Below are positions 34,692 to 46,323 of a stretch of 64,000 nucleotides of DNA, piece by piece. Each line of letters begins with the position of its first letter. Positions within the stretch are counted from its first letter, which is position 1. The position numbers and the translations under genes were made by a program. Under the pieces are notes generated by a model. It had not been told where the DNA came from, did no database searches, and worked only from the letters and a program-made list of their open reading frames with translations. This stretch comes from Orychophragmus violaceus (lineage: Eukaryota > Streptophyta > Magnoliopsida > Brassicales > Brassicaceae): contig CM058239.1 of assembly GCA_030180135.1 (NCBI GenBank), positions 68,889,823 to 68,953,822 on the forward strand, given 5' to 3'.

Positions 34692-36083
34692 AAACGGACG
34701 CGTGCGGACAGGGAATAGGCGCGGTACTCATGCAAGATGGCCATCCACTGGCTTACATTAGTCGCCACCTCAAAGGTAAGCAGTTGACTCTTTCTATATA
34801 TGAGAAGGAATTGCTTGATGTGGTATTTGCAGTACAAAAATGGCGACATTATTTACTGATGGGGCAGTTTTTGATTAAGACTGATCAGAGAAGTCTTAAG
34901 TACTTACTCGAACAAAGGCTGAACACTCCGATACAGCAGCAGTGGTTACCGAAACTATTGGAGTTCGATTATGAGTTCCAATACCGACAAGGTAAGGATA
35001 ATGTGGTCGCGGACGCATTGTCAAGAGTAGATGGGTTGGAGGTTCTTCACATGGCGATGATAGTCTTAGAAAGTGACTTGCTGCAACGTATCCAAGCTTG
35101 TTATAACACGGATACATCAGTAAGTGATATTATCAAGCTGATGGAGTTAAACCTGCAGGCAAAGAAGCACTACTCTTGGTCGCAGGGCATACTAAGACGA
35201 AAGATCAGAATAGTAGTGCTGGATGATCTGACCATTCGCAACACTCTATTGGAATGGATGCACTGTTCGGGAATCGGGGGTCACTCAGGTCGTGACGCTA
35301 CGCATCAAAGAGTAAAATCATTGTTTTACTGGAAAGGTATGGCCAAGGACATTCAATCGTATATTCGTAGCTGCACGGTGTGCCAGCAATGTAAATACGA
35401 TAGCACAGCTTACTCGGGCTTGATCCAACCGTTACCTATCCCGGAGACGATTTGGACGGATATATCGATGGATTTCATCGACGGTTTACCTCCTTCGTAT
35501 GGTAAGACGGTCATTTTTGTTGTGGTGGACAGGCTGAGTAAGGCGGCTCACTTCATTGCCTTAGCACACCCATACACGGCATCAATTGTTTCTCAAGCAT
35601 TTCTCGATCATGTTTTTAAACTACATGGCTTCCCGCGTTCAATCGTTAGTGATCGAGACTCAGTGTTCCTCAGCGACTTCTGGCAGGAATTATTCAAATT
35701 ACAAGGGGTTTCACTGAACTTATCAAGCGTCTATCATCCACAAAGTGATGGCTAAAACGAGGTGGTAAATAGGTGTCTCGAAACCTATCTACGTTGTATG
35801 TGCAGTGACCGGCCTCAGCTTTGGAGTAAGTGGCTACCATTGGCAGAATTCTGGTACAATACGAGCTATCATACGGCTATACAGATGTCCCCATATGAGG
35901 TTGTCTACGGTCAGGCACCACCTCAGCACTTGCCATATCTGCCGGGTGAATCCAGGGTTGCGGTGGTGGCTAAAAACTTGCAGGAACGGGAGACTATGCT
36001 ATTAATCTTGAAGTTCCATCTTCTTCGTGCGCAACACCGAATGCAGCAGTACGCGGACCAGCACAGGACAGATCGTACTCTGG
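34692..36083 (+). pseudogene. Gypsy RNase H-integrase, unit 3
   Basis: The third copy, with TAA at 35753-35755. It is preceded by the LTR fragment 34286-34691. Unlike units 1 and 2 it runs on at 36084 into the true integrase C-terminus, so its right end is the original gypsy arrangement. Confidence 0.92.
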
Positions 36084-36496
36084 AAATTGGGGACATGGTT
36101 TATGTCAAGTTACAACCTTACCGACAGCAGTCAGTGGTCATGAGGTCAAATCAGAAACTGTCACCGAAATACTTTGGGCCATACAGAATCGTGGATAAAT
36201 GCGGGAAGGTTGCGTAGAAGCTGGAGCTACCATCTTCGTCACAGATACATCCCGTGTTCCATGTTTTGCAGCTTAAACTTCATGTGGGAGCAGCTCGGAC
36301 GACAAATCAGCTGCCGTCTATTGTTCACGATGTGCTGATAAAAGAACCAGAAAGGATCCTTGAACGTAAGATGGTTAACCGACAAGGTAAGCCTGCGACG
36401 ATGGTTCTTGTGCAATGGCGTAACCAGTTGGATGAAGAAGCAACGTGGGAGTACCTTTACGAGATACAGAAGAAGTTTCCTTTATTCAAACCTTGA
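36084..36496 (+). pseudogene. Gypsy integrase C-terminus with chromodomain
   Basis: It continues IGDMVYVKLQPYRQ and LSPKYFGPYRI, the GPY/F-type integrase tail of chromoviruses. A TAG at 36215-36217 interrupts it (a Tyr codon is expected). The second part, open from 36254 to 36496, ends in a chromodomain-like segment (PERILERKMV..VLVQWRNQ..EATWEYL, about 36343-36466) of the type thought to steer integration toward modified chromatin. The polyprotein ends at TGA 36494-36496, about 15 bp before the PPT. Confidence 0.88.
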
Positions 36497-36511
36497 GGTC
36501 AAGGTTTCTTC

Positions 36512-36526
36512 AAAGGGGGGGAGATT
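36512..36526 (+). other. Polypurine tract of the gypsy element
   Basis: An A/G run including GGGGGGGAGA sits directly before the TG of the 3' LTR. Confidence 0.85.
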
Positions 36527-36844
36527 TGATGTAGGAATTGGTTTTGGGTTTTAATTAATCAGTTTTGGTTTTACGGTTTAGTTAACGGTTTCGTTAACCA
36601 AGCTTAGGGTTATATTACGCTTTACGTTTTGGGTGTTGGTGTTATCATCATTAGGGTTTTCGGGTTATTATATAAAAGATTGTAATCTCTGTTGCTTAAT
36701 CAATAAGAAATTCAGTTTAAATTCAGTTGAAGGATTCGCGTTTTACGAACGTTGATTCTTGGTGTGTGAAAGGGTTACGGTTTTACTCTATCATGAGAGG
36801 GTATTATCTCGTGCCAGTACCACCTCCGAGAACTATCCCCAACA
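36527..36844 (+). repeat. 3' LTR of the gypsy chromovirus
   Basis: About 318 bp, beginning TGATGTAGG and ending CCCCAACA. It contains a TATA box (TTATATAAAAG, about 36669) and an AATAAG-type poly(A) region about 40 bp later. The right end is inferred from the CA terminus, because the 5' LTR and TSD are outside the window. Confidence 0.8.
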
Positions 36845-37001
36845 CACTCGTGGAGCTCATTTGTTCTGCCGACCCGAATTCCACTAGATTCTCCAACAGA
36901 ACAAGAAGACGAGATGCTGCAACAATCTAGGTTTGACAATTTGGGAAGAAGAATAGATGCTGCAACAAGAAGAAAGAGATAGACAACTTGAGAAGTAGAA
37001 G
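36845..37001 (+). other. Flank of the gypsy element, no gene seen
   Basis: Purine-rich sequence between the gypsy LTR and a retroposon TSD. Nothing recognisable. Confidence 0.5.
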
Positions 37002-37012
37002 AACGTTTAGAT

Positions 37013-37816
37013 TTTTTTTTTTTTGGAAGTTCTAAAAAGTCGCTTCTCTCTCTCTTGACGAAGAGAGAGGTTTTTCTCTGTAAAATTTTCTGGGTTAAAT
37101 CTTCTTCTTCTTCCCTCTTTCGTATCTTTCAGAAGAAGAAGATTTCTCGATGCGACTCGTTATTCTGTTTTTGATGTGGTTTCGTTTTCTTTCGAATAAA
37201 ATCGGACCGGTTAATATCTGTTTTGGTCTCCTCGGTTCCGATCACCTTTCTGATTCACATCGGAGCTGTTCCGCCGGTTCCTTTCCGACCGTCTTTTCCG
37301 GTTCTTCCTCCCGCCGAGTTGTTTGTTTCTCTTCGGCATCTCTCTAGGAGTCTCCCTTCTCTTGGAGTAATATCTCCATTGCTTCTCCCCCAGCCTTGGG
37401 AATCAATAGGCTGAATCATCTTTGAATTTAGCCGGCGTGAAGCTTCCTTGGTAGGGCGATTTCCGGTTTGATTTTCGCGGTTGTGCTTCTTCTTTTGCAG
37501 GTCATCTCCGACGGTAATCTCTGGTGGTCAAGGTCGATCAGCATCAGGGCTTTCGTTTGTGCAGACTTCTAGCTTGGCGGAGGCGGTTTCCGGCGCTCGC
37601 TCGTCGTCTGGATTGTCATCGGCGGTTGCATGCCGTTTTGCTTCTCTGATTGCCACGTGGGTTGGTGCGATCTTATCCCTTTTGGGAATCTGCTGGACCT
37701 TTACTGGGCTTCTTTCAAGCTTTTGTATCTCTGTTTGGGCTTTAATTTCAGCCCTGTTGTAAAACTTTTGCCCTTAGGGGCTTTTCTAATGAAAATATTG
37801 TCGGCCAAAAAAAAAA
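37013..37816 (+). mobile_element. Poly(A) retroposon 1, non-autonomous (LINE-derived or Sadhu-like)
   Basis: About 800 bp ends in a 12-nt A run and is flanked by an 11-bp duplication AACGTTTAGAT (37002-37012 and 37817-37827), the hallmark of target-primed reverse transcription. There is no RT and no long ORF. The body has CT-rich 5' sequence, TTC repeats and TG-rich 3' sequence with TAATGAAAAT before the A run. I do not recognise the family. Sadhu-type Arabidopsis retroposons have this size and tail, but that assignment is a guess. It resembles 48698-49952 in layout. Confidence 0.8.
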
Positions 37817-37827
37817 AACGTTTAGAT

Positions 37828-39060
37828 CTAGGGTTGAAGCATTTGCACAATCAATTATTTTTTGTTAATTAATTAGTGTGACCAAATGAAAAAAGAAAAA
37901 GAAAAAGAGAAATCTGTTCCGTTGGATCTAATATATCAATGGTGGATCATTAAAGAAAGACCAATCCTTGTATAGGTGGTTTAGCCAATCAAAAAATTTC
38001 ATTTTTTATGATATAATTTAGTTATAATTAATTCAAGTGCAAAATGATTATATTTTTATTATATATTATGTTTAGTTTTAAAATTTATAAAATTATTATA
38101 TTTTAAATTTTATTATAAGTATTAATTTTTTGCTATATTATTTGATGTTTAAAAATTTAGTGTATGGTTAAAAGTTTAGGGTATAGGGTTTATGTATAAG
38201 ATATAAGGTTAATTTAGTGTAGGATTAGAAGTTTAGGAAATATGGTGTATATATAAGATATATTATTTGATGTTTAAATATTTAGTGTATGATTAAACGT
38301 TTAGAAGTTTAGGGTCTAGAGTTTGTGTTTAGGATATAGAGTTAAGGTTTTAAAGTTTTAAAATTAAAGTTAAGCATTTAGGTTTTAGTTATAAGTATAT
38401 ATCATAATATAATTGTTGGTTAAAAGTTTTAGACCTATGCATTGTAATTTAATTTCTATAAAAGTTGAAAATTTAGAATTTTGGGTATGAAGTTTAGGGT
38501 ATAGAGTTAGGGTTTAAGCTTAGATATGAAAATATTATATATAGAAAATAGTAGTTTCTTTTATAAAACCCAAATACAACCCTATAATTAGTTTTTAATT
38601 ATATTTTGATTTTATAGTTTATAATTAGAGTATGATTAAGTTTATGGTTAGGGTTTGAAGTTTGTATATGATTAAGCTTTAAGTTAGGGTATAGGGTATG
38701 AGATTAATGTTTGAAAAAAGATTATATTTGTAAAATAAAAAATTTATTTATAAATGTTTAATCTTGGATATGTTATAGTAGTTAAAAAAAAATTTCCAAA
38801 CCCTAAACCCTATATATACTTTAAAATAAAACTGAAAAATTCGTTTTTTCATTTTGTTACTTTTCTTCTTATTTTATGAATTTTATTTATTAAATGTGTA
38901 ATAATAATGTTTTTTTAATTGATTTTGGACAATAATAACATATTTATAATTAATATAAAACTATGTTTTGTTGAATTATCAAGATAGATCAATCACAAGT
39001 ATATCTATCCACAAACACATTTAGTAATCAAAAACATTAAAATCAATTAAAATTATAAGA
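37828..39060 (+). repeat. AT-rich intergenic DNA with degenerate TTTAGGGT-like repeats
   Basis: Strongly AT-rich, without genes. From about 38130 to 38720 it is built of imperfect GTTTAGGGTATAGGGTTT-like segments. A roughly 125-bp direct repeat is visible (starts at 38136 and 38261, both TATTATTTGATGTTTAAA). It resembles decayed satellite or MITE-like sequence more than telomere, since the TTTAGGG units are irregular. Confidence 0.55.
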
Positions 39061-39082
39061 CTCAACATATCCAAATGGAGGA

Positions 39083-39283
39083 ATGATTCTCAACATCATT
39101 TTCTTCATCATGATTAAGACCAACGAGGATGTAACTCCTTGGGTTAGAGGTTACATAGCACGAAGAAGGATGAAGCAGAAGAATGGTACTCAGAACACCA
39201 CAATTCCACCAGATCGTCTTACTCGGTCTCCTTCTCTAAGAAATTATATTGCTACACGAACCAATGGAGCTCGTAGATGGTAA
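39083..39283 (+). other. Short unidentified ORF
   Basis: A 66-codon frame whose C-terminal part (from TPWVRGYIARRRMKQK) has a protein-like basic composition. I recognise no family. It may be an exon fragment or chance. It is followed by about 140 bp of featureless sequence before the LINE fragment. Confidence 0.2.
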
Positions 39284-39425
39284 TAGTTTGAGCTTGTCAG
39301 TGTTTGACGACAGGTGAAGAAAGTTGATCAAAGCAAAGCCACCATATTTCACTAAGCCTGCAATTTCAGATCCCAATGTAACGTGACAGCAGAGAAACTT
39401 GAGTGTTAGTTATATAAATATTGAA

Positions 39426-39568
39426 TACCGCATGACGATAGAATGAATATATTTCCTTGGTTATTGTGGTACATTTGGAAAAGTAGGAATGATATGGTTT
39501 ATAAAAATATTGATCGGAGCCCTCAGGAAACATTGAGATTGGCAGAAATGGAATTTGTAACATGGGAA
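39426..39568 (+). pseudogene. LINE (L1-type) fragment, part 1
   Basis: The frame carries MNIFPWLLWYIWKSRND and AEMEFVTWE, the segment between the zf-RVT region and the C-terminal RNase H of plant LINEs. It is cut at 39569 by copia E. The same frame resumes at 47006 (TWE-DAHM), confirming one split element. Sequence 5' of about 39426 is not LINE-like, so the LINE was 5'-truncated. Confidence 0.82.
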
Positions 39569-40245
39569 TGTTGGGAATGTCCTGAAATCTACTGTACTAT
39601 CTCTAGAAAGTATGATAAATGTCGAGATCAGACATAAGTCATAAATACTGGGTGATCATGATGACTTGCTAGAGCCCGCTCATGATCTATAAGTTTAGGA
39701 CTTATTACCAGTATTGTATGATCCCAAAGGGTCACACACCATAGCTAACGGGAAAGTTAAATGGAATTAATACGGTAAGATGCAATGACATTTACTGTAT
39801 TGAATCAGAGAATTGGGCCAGACAAAATGCAGGTTTTTGTCTGATTTGTGTCTTGGGCCCAAAAGATTAATGAGCCATTAGTCTAATGACTTGGGCCCAT
39901 TAATGAGAGAGCTAAAGATCGCCAACCTAGGGTTTAGACACAAAAGGCTTGCGATTTTGTGTTGGTGGCCGCGAGCCTCTCTCTCTCTAATCTCTCTCTC
40001 TGATCATCCATCCGGTCTAGCAGCCTGACGTTGCTTGTAAGAGTGTGGATACCAAAGGAGGAGCAGGTGATTCATCTGTTCTAGACTGATCTTGTCATTA
40101 CCATCAATTATCCGCTGCAATCTGAAAGGTAATGATCCAGGTTTGGTTTGATTTATGATTCGTTTTGCAAGAACCTAGATCTGTTAAGATTATGTGTTAG
40201 GTTGAAATATGGGAATTAAACCTTGAACAAACTCATAATCCTTCA
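39569..40245 (+). repeat. 5' LTR of element E
   Basis: TGTTGGG...CCTTCA. It holds the stem module at 39640-39720 and a candidate donor AAAG|GTAATG at 40128/40129. Unlike A-D it has no TCGATCGA palindrome pair in the LTR. The module region is closest to that of element A. Confidence 0.94.
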
Positions 40246-40246
40246 G

Positions 40247-40258
40247 TGGTATCAGAGC
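40247..40258 (+). other. Primer-binding site of element E
   Basis: TGGTATCAGAGC, one base after the LTR. Confidence 0.93.
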
Positions 40259-42090
40259 TAAGGCATTAGTTTCTTGCAAATTTGGATCAAAATGGTGTTT
40301 AAAGGTTTTTGAATTGAGTTGATAATTAAAATTGATTAAAACCTTATAAACCTAATCGCATGATATGATCTTGTTATGATCATAGCATGTAGCCGTCGAC
40401 CAATATGATTTTGGTCTCGGCATGTTTGATGGGCCGTGTTTTGAAACCCTAATCGGTTATAACATCATGTCTCGATCGCATGGTGTGATCATGTGATCGA
40501 GTGATGCGTGATGCGTGTGCCGATGTTGCGTAGGGATCACGGATCCAATCGGCCGTGTTGACGTGATGCGCATAGTCTCGGTATGAATCAAATTGTTCTC
40601 GGAGCGTTTGATTCATTGTAGCCGAGATTTTGTGTGTATCGCTTGACCGCATGGACGTATCGGGCAGTGGATGAGGATCGATCGATTAAAATCGATCACG
40701 TCTTGATCCTTTTGTCACGCGATCGTGCCAAGCGGATCAATCGAGCATTGGGCCGCAAGTGTTAGTTGATCATGTTATGATCGATTGCTTGATCCGCAAG
40801 AGATGACCGATCGAGCAATGATCGATCATGTTGATCGTGAGCTTGTGATCGATCGGCTCTCGAGAGTGCGGGATGGCCGTGTGATCGTGGATCACGGATG
40901 GGCCGAGTTGGATCGTGGGTTCATGATTCGATCATGGATCCGATCGTTTGGCCCGTTAAATCTTTACGTCCCGCGAATAGTCAATCGGTTAAACCGAGCT
41001 TCGCGGTTCGTTGCCCAAAACCACACCGATTAAACCGGTCCAATTTTATTGGCGGTTAATCATGTGTTTAAAGCCTTAAACCGCAAGTTAGGTCAAAATT
41101 GGCTAAAACACTAGGTGTTTCTTCCCGGTTTTGGATTTAACTGAACCGATCCAATTTAATTGGTGGTTCAAGCGGTTAACCCAAATCGCGGTTTGCTGGA
41201 AATTATTTAATACAATTGGTATTATTTAATTTCTGGTTAAACCGGATTGAAATTCAAAATTGAATTTTAACCTAAACCGAAGGCTGGTCTAAGTTTGATT
41301 TGGTTGGACCAAATAATTTAGAGCTGGTCTGGTTTAGTAAATAACCGATGGTTTTGATAGTTAATTTGGTCTTGGACCAGAATTAATAAACCGACTCGGT
41401 TATGTCAAATTATTGGGCCAATTGGAATTCTATGGTCTTAGGACAAGAATTGGGCCTATAATTTGTGACCCAACCCAAAACATTAATAAAATATTAAATT
41501 AGAAATTTCTACTTTTAGAATGTTTCTAAATTTAGAAAGTTTCTAAAACAAGTAAGTTTCCCAAAATAGTAATCTTCTATTTTTGGAAATAAAACTTAAA
41601 ATCCTCAAAACCAATATCAAGCTTGGATGTCTTTCCAATCTTGTCAGCTACTTAACGCTTATTCGATTGCAGATATGGCTTACAGTGTGAGGTGTCTGTT
41701 TTCGCGTAAGTAAAGTAGTATATAGTCACTAATTTCATTGGGAGTCCCAGACTTTAGTGATTATTTGGCTGTAAGAGATTGGTTTCCTTGACTGGGCCAT
41801 CGGGAGTCCCGGGCCTTGAGACATCTGGTGTATTGGGCCTTGGGCCCAATTCACAACCGAGAGTTATTGGATATAACTAGCTGTGTGTATGCTTACCAAA
41901 TGAAGCTAATTCCGGGTGACGGCCAGTGGCCCACTTTGGATTTAGCTGAACATGGGTCTCGGAATCATTGCATTCTTATGAGGTTAAACAAAGAAATTTT
42001 GAATGCAATGCGAGTTTTCTTATAAGTTATTAAGATTACTCTTTTATGAACTGAATAACTAAAACTCTATTTATCTCTAAAATTTCAGTT
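40259..42090 (+). other. Leader of element E, candidate intron
   Basis: Noncoding and 1.8 kb. From about 40430 to 40940 it is full of GATCGATC, ATCGAT and TGATCA words without the strict 21-bp pairs of A-D. The hairpin arms are 41966-41975 and 42001-42010. The acceptor TTTCAG ends at 42088, before ATG 42091. The candidate intron 40129-42088 is 1960 bp. Confidence 0.68.
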
Positions 42091-42918
42091 ATGACTAGCA
42101 CAAACAATCAAAACACTTTCTCGATCCGGTCTGTCCTTGAGATGGACAAACTGAACGGATCAAATTTCTTGACTTGGTCGCGGAACCTGAGGCTAGTTCT
42201 CAGGCAGGAGAGAAAGGACTATGTCCTTGAGAGAGCTCTCCCCGAGAGGATCGGGTCCAATGCCTCTCATGCAGTATATAATGCTTGGAATAAGCATTAT
42301 AATGATGCGGTAGATGTGCGTGGTCTGATATTGGCTACCATGGACTCAGATTTGCTGAAGCAATATGAGAACATGGAGTCACCAATAGAGATGATCAGCA
42401 GCCTGAAATTGAAATTTCAGGAGCAGGTAAGAGTGGAGAGATACCAGTTGGTTAAGTCTCTCACTAGCTGCAAGCTACCAAATGATCATCCAGTAAGTCC
42501 TCATGTCAGTAAAATGATGGGTTACATTGATAACCTGAGGAAACTGGATTATCAAGTTAGCCAAGAATTGGCAACTGAGATCATTCTGCAGTCACTGCCG
42601 TCAAGCTATGATAAGTTCAGAAGGAACTATATCAACAAAGGCTTAACGAAGACGTTGACTGAACTGCATGATATGCTCAAAACAGTTGAGCCAAACGTGA
42701 AGAGTACCCTGTACAATCTCATGAAGGAGAAGGGTAGGTTTACAAAACCTAGTGCTGACAAGGGTGAAGACAAAGTTGTCCAGATTTTGAATCATGGCAA
42801 GCGTGTGTCTTCTGAGCCCGAGTCAGATACCTCTTACGTTGGTAAGTGCTGCTACTGTAAAGAGACTGGGCATTGGAAGAGAATTGCATTAAATTCATGG
42901 AAGATTATGAGGAGTTGA
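42091..42918 (+). CDS. Gag of element E (frameshifted in the zinc knuckle)
   Basis: A 275-codon Gag, MTSTNNQNTFSIRSVLEMDK onward, colinear with Gag of A-D. The core is complete. A one-base loss near 42893 shifts the frame inside the zinc knuckle CYCKETGHWKR, so the last Cys is lost and the protein ends after about 12 foreign residues. Element B keeps the base. The shift may be recent, given the LTR identity. Beyond it the original frame would reach the same protease stop as in B (near 43013). Confidence 0.75.
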   Translation: MTSTNNQNTFSIRSVLEMDKLNGSNFLTWSRNLRLVLRQERKDYVLERALPERIGSNASHAVYNAWNKHYNDAVDVRGLILATMDSDLLKQYENMESPIEMISSLKLKFQEQVRVERYQLVKSLTSCKLPNDHPVSPHVSKMMGYIDNLRKLDYQVSQELATEIILQSLPSSYDKFRRNYINKGLTKTLTELHDMLKTVEPNVKSTLYNLMKEKGRFTKPSADKGEDKVVQILNHGKRVSSEPESDTSYVGKCCYCKETGHWKRIALNSWKIMRS

Positions 42919-45470
42919 AGTTGATGTATGAGACTACTTCCTCAGGTATTCATGTTATTACTTCAAGTTATACCTTATAGGTATTGGATACTGGTTGTGG
43001 CACTGATATTTGTTAAAATATGCAGAGCCTGAGCAACAGTAGAACGTTGAAGGAAGGGCAAGTGGAACTGCGTGTCTGGAAGGAGCTTGGGATGCTGCCT
43101 CAGCCGTAGGGTTTTCACTAATAGATCCCTTTGAGGCTTGGTTTTGTATTAAGTAATTGCTACAATGTACCTGCTTTAAGCAGAGTTGTTTTTCATTTTC
43201 TTGTAAGAATTTGAATGTTTTTCATTTTGATAAAGACAAGTTTTGTTCTTTTGATCTTAATGAAATATTAATTGTAGCACCCTATTCAAGGAATGGGTTT
43301 TATATTTAAACCAAAGAGTGCCTAAAAGTAACATAAATACCGAATTGGTTTAAATCTGATGAATTAAACCTGTTTTTCTTGGCATAAATGTTTTGGTCAC
43401 ATAGAGTAAGTCGGATTCAGAAACCCCATAGTTATGGACTTTTGGGCTCATTTGAATGGATATCTTATGAGACTTGAATTCTACTTACTGGACCAATTGA
43501 CAAAGGGCCCATCTTAGCCGAGCTAGAGATAGGCCCAAAGGCTTATTGGACATTGAACATACTAATGTATGTGGTCCGGTGAGCAGTAATGCCAGAGAAA
43601 ATTTCCTGTACTTCATTGTCTCTACTGATTACTTCAGTAAGTATGACTGTGTTCATTTGATGAGACACAAGTCAGAATTCTTTGACATGGTCGAAAGAGT
43701 TCCAATGAGGTATAGAATCTGAGTGACAGAAGTATTAAGACTCTGGTTTAGATCACGAGTGAGAATACTTAAATCATTGATGGTGTGATCATCTGAATGA
43801 ATGTGAAAACGTTTCACAGCTCATTTCTCCTGAAAACCTGAAGGTGTTTCTATGAGAAAGAATCAGATCTTATCAGAAATGATTAAAGATGAGCCACACG
43901 AATCTTCCATGATATTCTTTAAGAATAACGCTCTAGAAATATCTAAGTTTACGCTGAAATAGTTCCACTAATATCAGTTGAAAGACACCACATAAATGTG
44001 GACTGGAATCGATCCAAATTCGTCTTTACTGAGTATTTGTAATTGTGCAACTTCGCTGGTTGTCCTAGGGAAACCAAGGCTTGTTACCTTTTACGTCCAT
44101 TCTGTTTTCTAAGAAGGGAAGTTACTTTCCAAGAAGAACAGTTGGAGTAAAAGTGTAACTCGAAGAAATTCGAGAAATACAGGAGGCTGCTCAACCTGTT
44201 GAGGGAGAGCAGCGGATGGATTTACAGATTTCTGTAGAATCTACACCTGTAAAGCCTGAAGTTCGCAGATCTGAATGAATCAGTTACTAATCCGAGAGTG
44301 ATTTCTCGTCATTAGTTGAACCTGATGATCATTGAAAGTTCGCATGATCTCATGATCATTGAAAGTGACGAACCTGCGAAATTCAAAGAAGCGAAAGTGA
44401 GCCCGGACTCCGAAAATTACACTATGTGTAAGTTAGCTTCATCGATCCATTCATGGATGGAAGCAAACATATCGGAGTTGGAATCGTCGTTCTGCTAAAG
44501 TAGTCAAAGTTTTGACTTGAACAGGAACGAAGTGGAACTGTGCGTTTACTAATAGATAAGTGGGAGCGATGTTGCATTTCTCATAGTGTATGTCGATGAC
44601 ATACTGATTCTCGGAAATAACGTCCCAATGCTGCAGTCGGTAAACGACTGGCTTGGGAGTTGGTTTTATGATTGACATGGGTAAAGCCACGTATGTTCTT
44701 GGATTTTGGATCTAAAGATAGAGATCCAAAAGAGCTGGTAGGACAAAGTCAGGATTCTTAAATTGACAAAGTCCTACACGTAATCAGCAATCCAAGAAGG
44801 GTTTTATGCCAATGTCACATGGCAAAACGTTAAGCAAGAAGCAGTGTCCTACGATATCTGCTGAGCTTGAATGCATGGATGAGATTCCATATGCGTCGGC
44901 AATTGGATCTATCATGTATGCCATGACACGTACTTGTTTTGATGTTGCTTTAATGTTAAGCAAGACAAGTAAAGACCAGTCAAATCCAGCAAAGAATCAC
45001 TGGATTGCCGTAAAGAATATCCTAAAGTATTTGAGGAATACTAAGGATAAGTTCTTGGTTTACGGAGAAAGTGAGGTGCTACAAGTCGATAGAGTCTGAA
45101 AGGCAAGTTTCCAGTAGACAAAGATAATTCCCGGTCACAGTCCGGCTATATCTTGTGTCTATCTGGCGGTGCAAGGCATTGTAGCTGACTCCATGACTTA
45201 AGCTGAACATTTCGCAGCTTGAGAAGCGGCGAAAGAGGTTGTTTGGAAAGAAGAGTTCATCACTGAACTTGATGTGATTCCCAGCGTAGATGAGACTAGC
45301 TGCACATCAGAGGTCCAAACACCTTGAGGATAGGTATAACCTATTCCGTGAGATAAATGACAGAGGTGTTAAGTAGATAAGCAAGTATCATCGAATGAGA
45401 ATGTTGCTAATCTATTAACAAAGCCACTCCTTAGGCCTAAGCACGAGTCGCGGACTATAGCTGTAGGATG
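42919..45470 (+). pseudogene. Decayed pol of element E
   Basis: Protease, integrase, RT and RNase H pieces lie in order with dozens of stops and shifts. DTGCGTDIC is followed at once by TAA, as in B. Integrase fragments lie near 43560-43690. The roughly 380-bp RT deletion, with a junction like that of B, lies near 44425. YVDDILILG-like sequence lies at about 44590, a longer open RT piece at 44806-45099, and an RNase H tail follows. The shared deletion and stop mean the damage was inherited by both copies. Confidence 0.88.
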
Positions 45471-45479
45471 AGTGAAATT

Positions 45480-46310
45480 AAGATGTGGTCTTAATTTCAG
45501 TGGGAGTTTGTAAAGGGCTTTTCTAGTTGTTTTGAAAGGTTCATGTAAACATAATATTTTATGTTTATGAAATCTATGATTTCTGGATTATTTTAACTGT
45601 GATATAAATAATCGTTCCAAAATGATTCATGTCATTATATATGGGCCATCGAAGTACATGAGTAGACTTGATCCTGAAACCCCATATTTAACGAAATGAC
45701 ATAAATCATAGTGTCCATAGTCGAAGGTTGTTGAATTGGAACACCAACAACCACTTGAGACTAGATTGTGTTGAGACTTATGACCAAGTTTCGAGGGGTC
45801 ATAGATGTGCGGCATCAAAGTCGACACATAGGTATATGTAGGGGAGCATATGACCGGACATGGCCCGCTGATGAGAACTCTGCAAGATATTAATATCTGT
45901 GTCATAAGAGGTTCTCATATACGACTATAGAGTATAGTCCTTAGACCTGAGTTCGCATGCATATGGCTGCACATGGAGTAATGCGCTTTGATCATTGTCT
46001 AACGCTGTTTCGTAACTGGGAGCAATACGGACCTTGGTTGGGTGTATTATGAATTGTGTGGTTCATAGTGATGGAACAAGAAGGGATTTGTCCCTGCCGT
46101 TTAACGGAGGTAATATCTCTAGGCCAATCGGAGATTTGATAGCTGGTAAGAGAATGGCCATTCCCAAACGGACTTGCCCAAGTCGTTTGCATTGTCAGTA
46201 TCAAATCTGGTCCGATGAACATGGTCTGGCTATATAAGGATGACACGCATCTTGCCTTATGCCAGATCGAGATATTGAGACAAAAGGACTAGGGAATGTA
46301 GGATTCCAGT
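45480..46310 (+). other. Noncoding 3' block of element E
   Basis: About 830 bp homologous to 11686-12524 of A, including ACTATAGAGTATAGTCCTTA at about 45923. It is followed by the PPT (46312-46322) and the LTR. No ORF is supported. Confidence 0.68.
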
Positions 46311-46323
46311 ACAAGTGGGAGAT

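Larger units (their letters stand above)
30690..36083 (+). repeat. Tandem triplication of a 1798-bp copia-LTR/gypsy chimeric unit
   Basis: Three head-to-tail units lie at 30690-32487, 32488-34285 and 34286-36083. Each starts inside the element C LTR (406 bp of it), passes the LTR/gypsy junction with the AAACG TSD, and ends in the gypsy integrase C-terminal region. The period is exactly 1798 at every landmark compared (30924/32722/34520; 32166/33964/35762). Unit 1 differs from 2 and 3 at roughly a dozen bases; 2 and 3 differ at only a few. All units share the same integrase stop, so duplication followed both the C insertion and that mutation. Confidence 0.95.

Noticed and set aside
30690..36083. 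CRISPR-like or ordinary satellite array
   Set aside because: The units are 1.8 kb with identifiable LTR and integrase content. It is a tandem duplication of a TE junction, not a spacer array or a known satellite.
36727..36930. ORF across the gypsy LTR end
   Set aside because: It spans the LTR boundary and unrelated flank; chance frame.
38150..38720. TTTAGGG-like words as an interstitial telomere array
   Set aside because: Units are irregular and mixed with other AT-rich words and a 125-bp repeat. No run of exact TTTAGGG repeats is present.
39083..39283. Confident host gene call
   Set aside because: It is only 66 codons with no family recognised and no exon context. Kept only as a low-confidence ORF.
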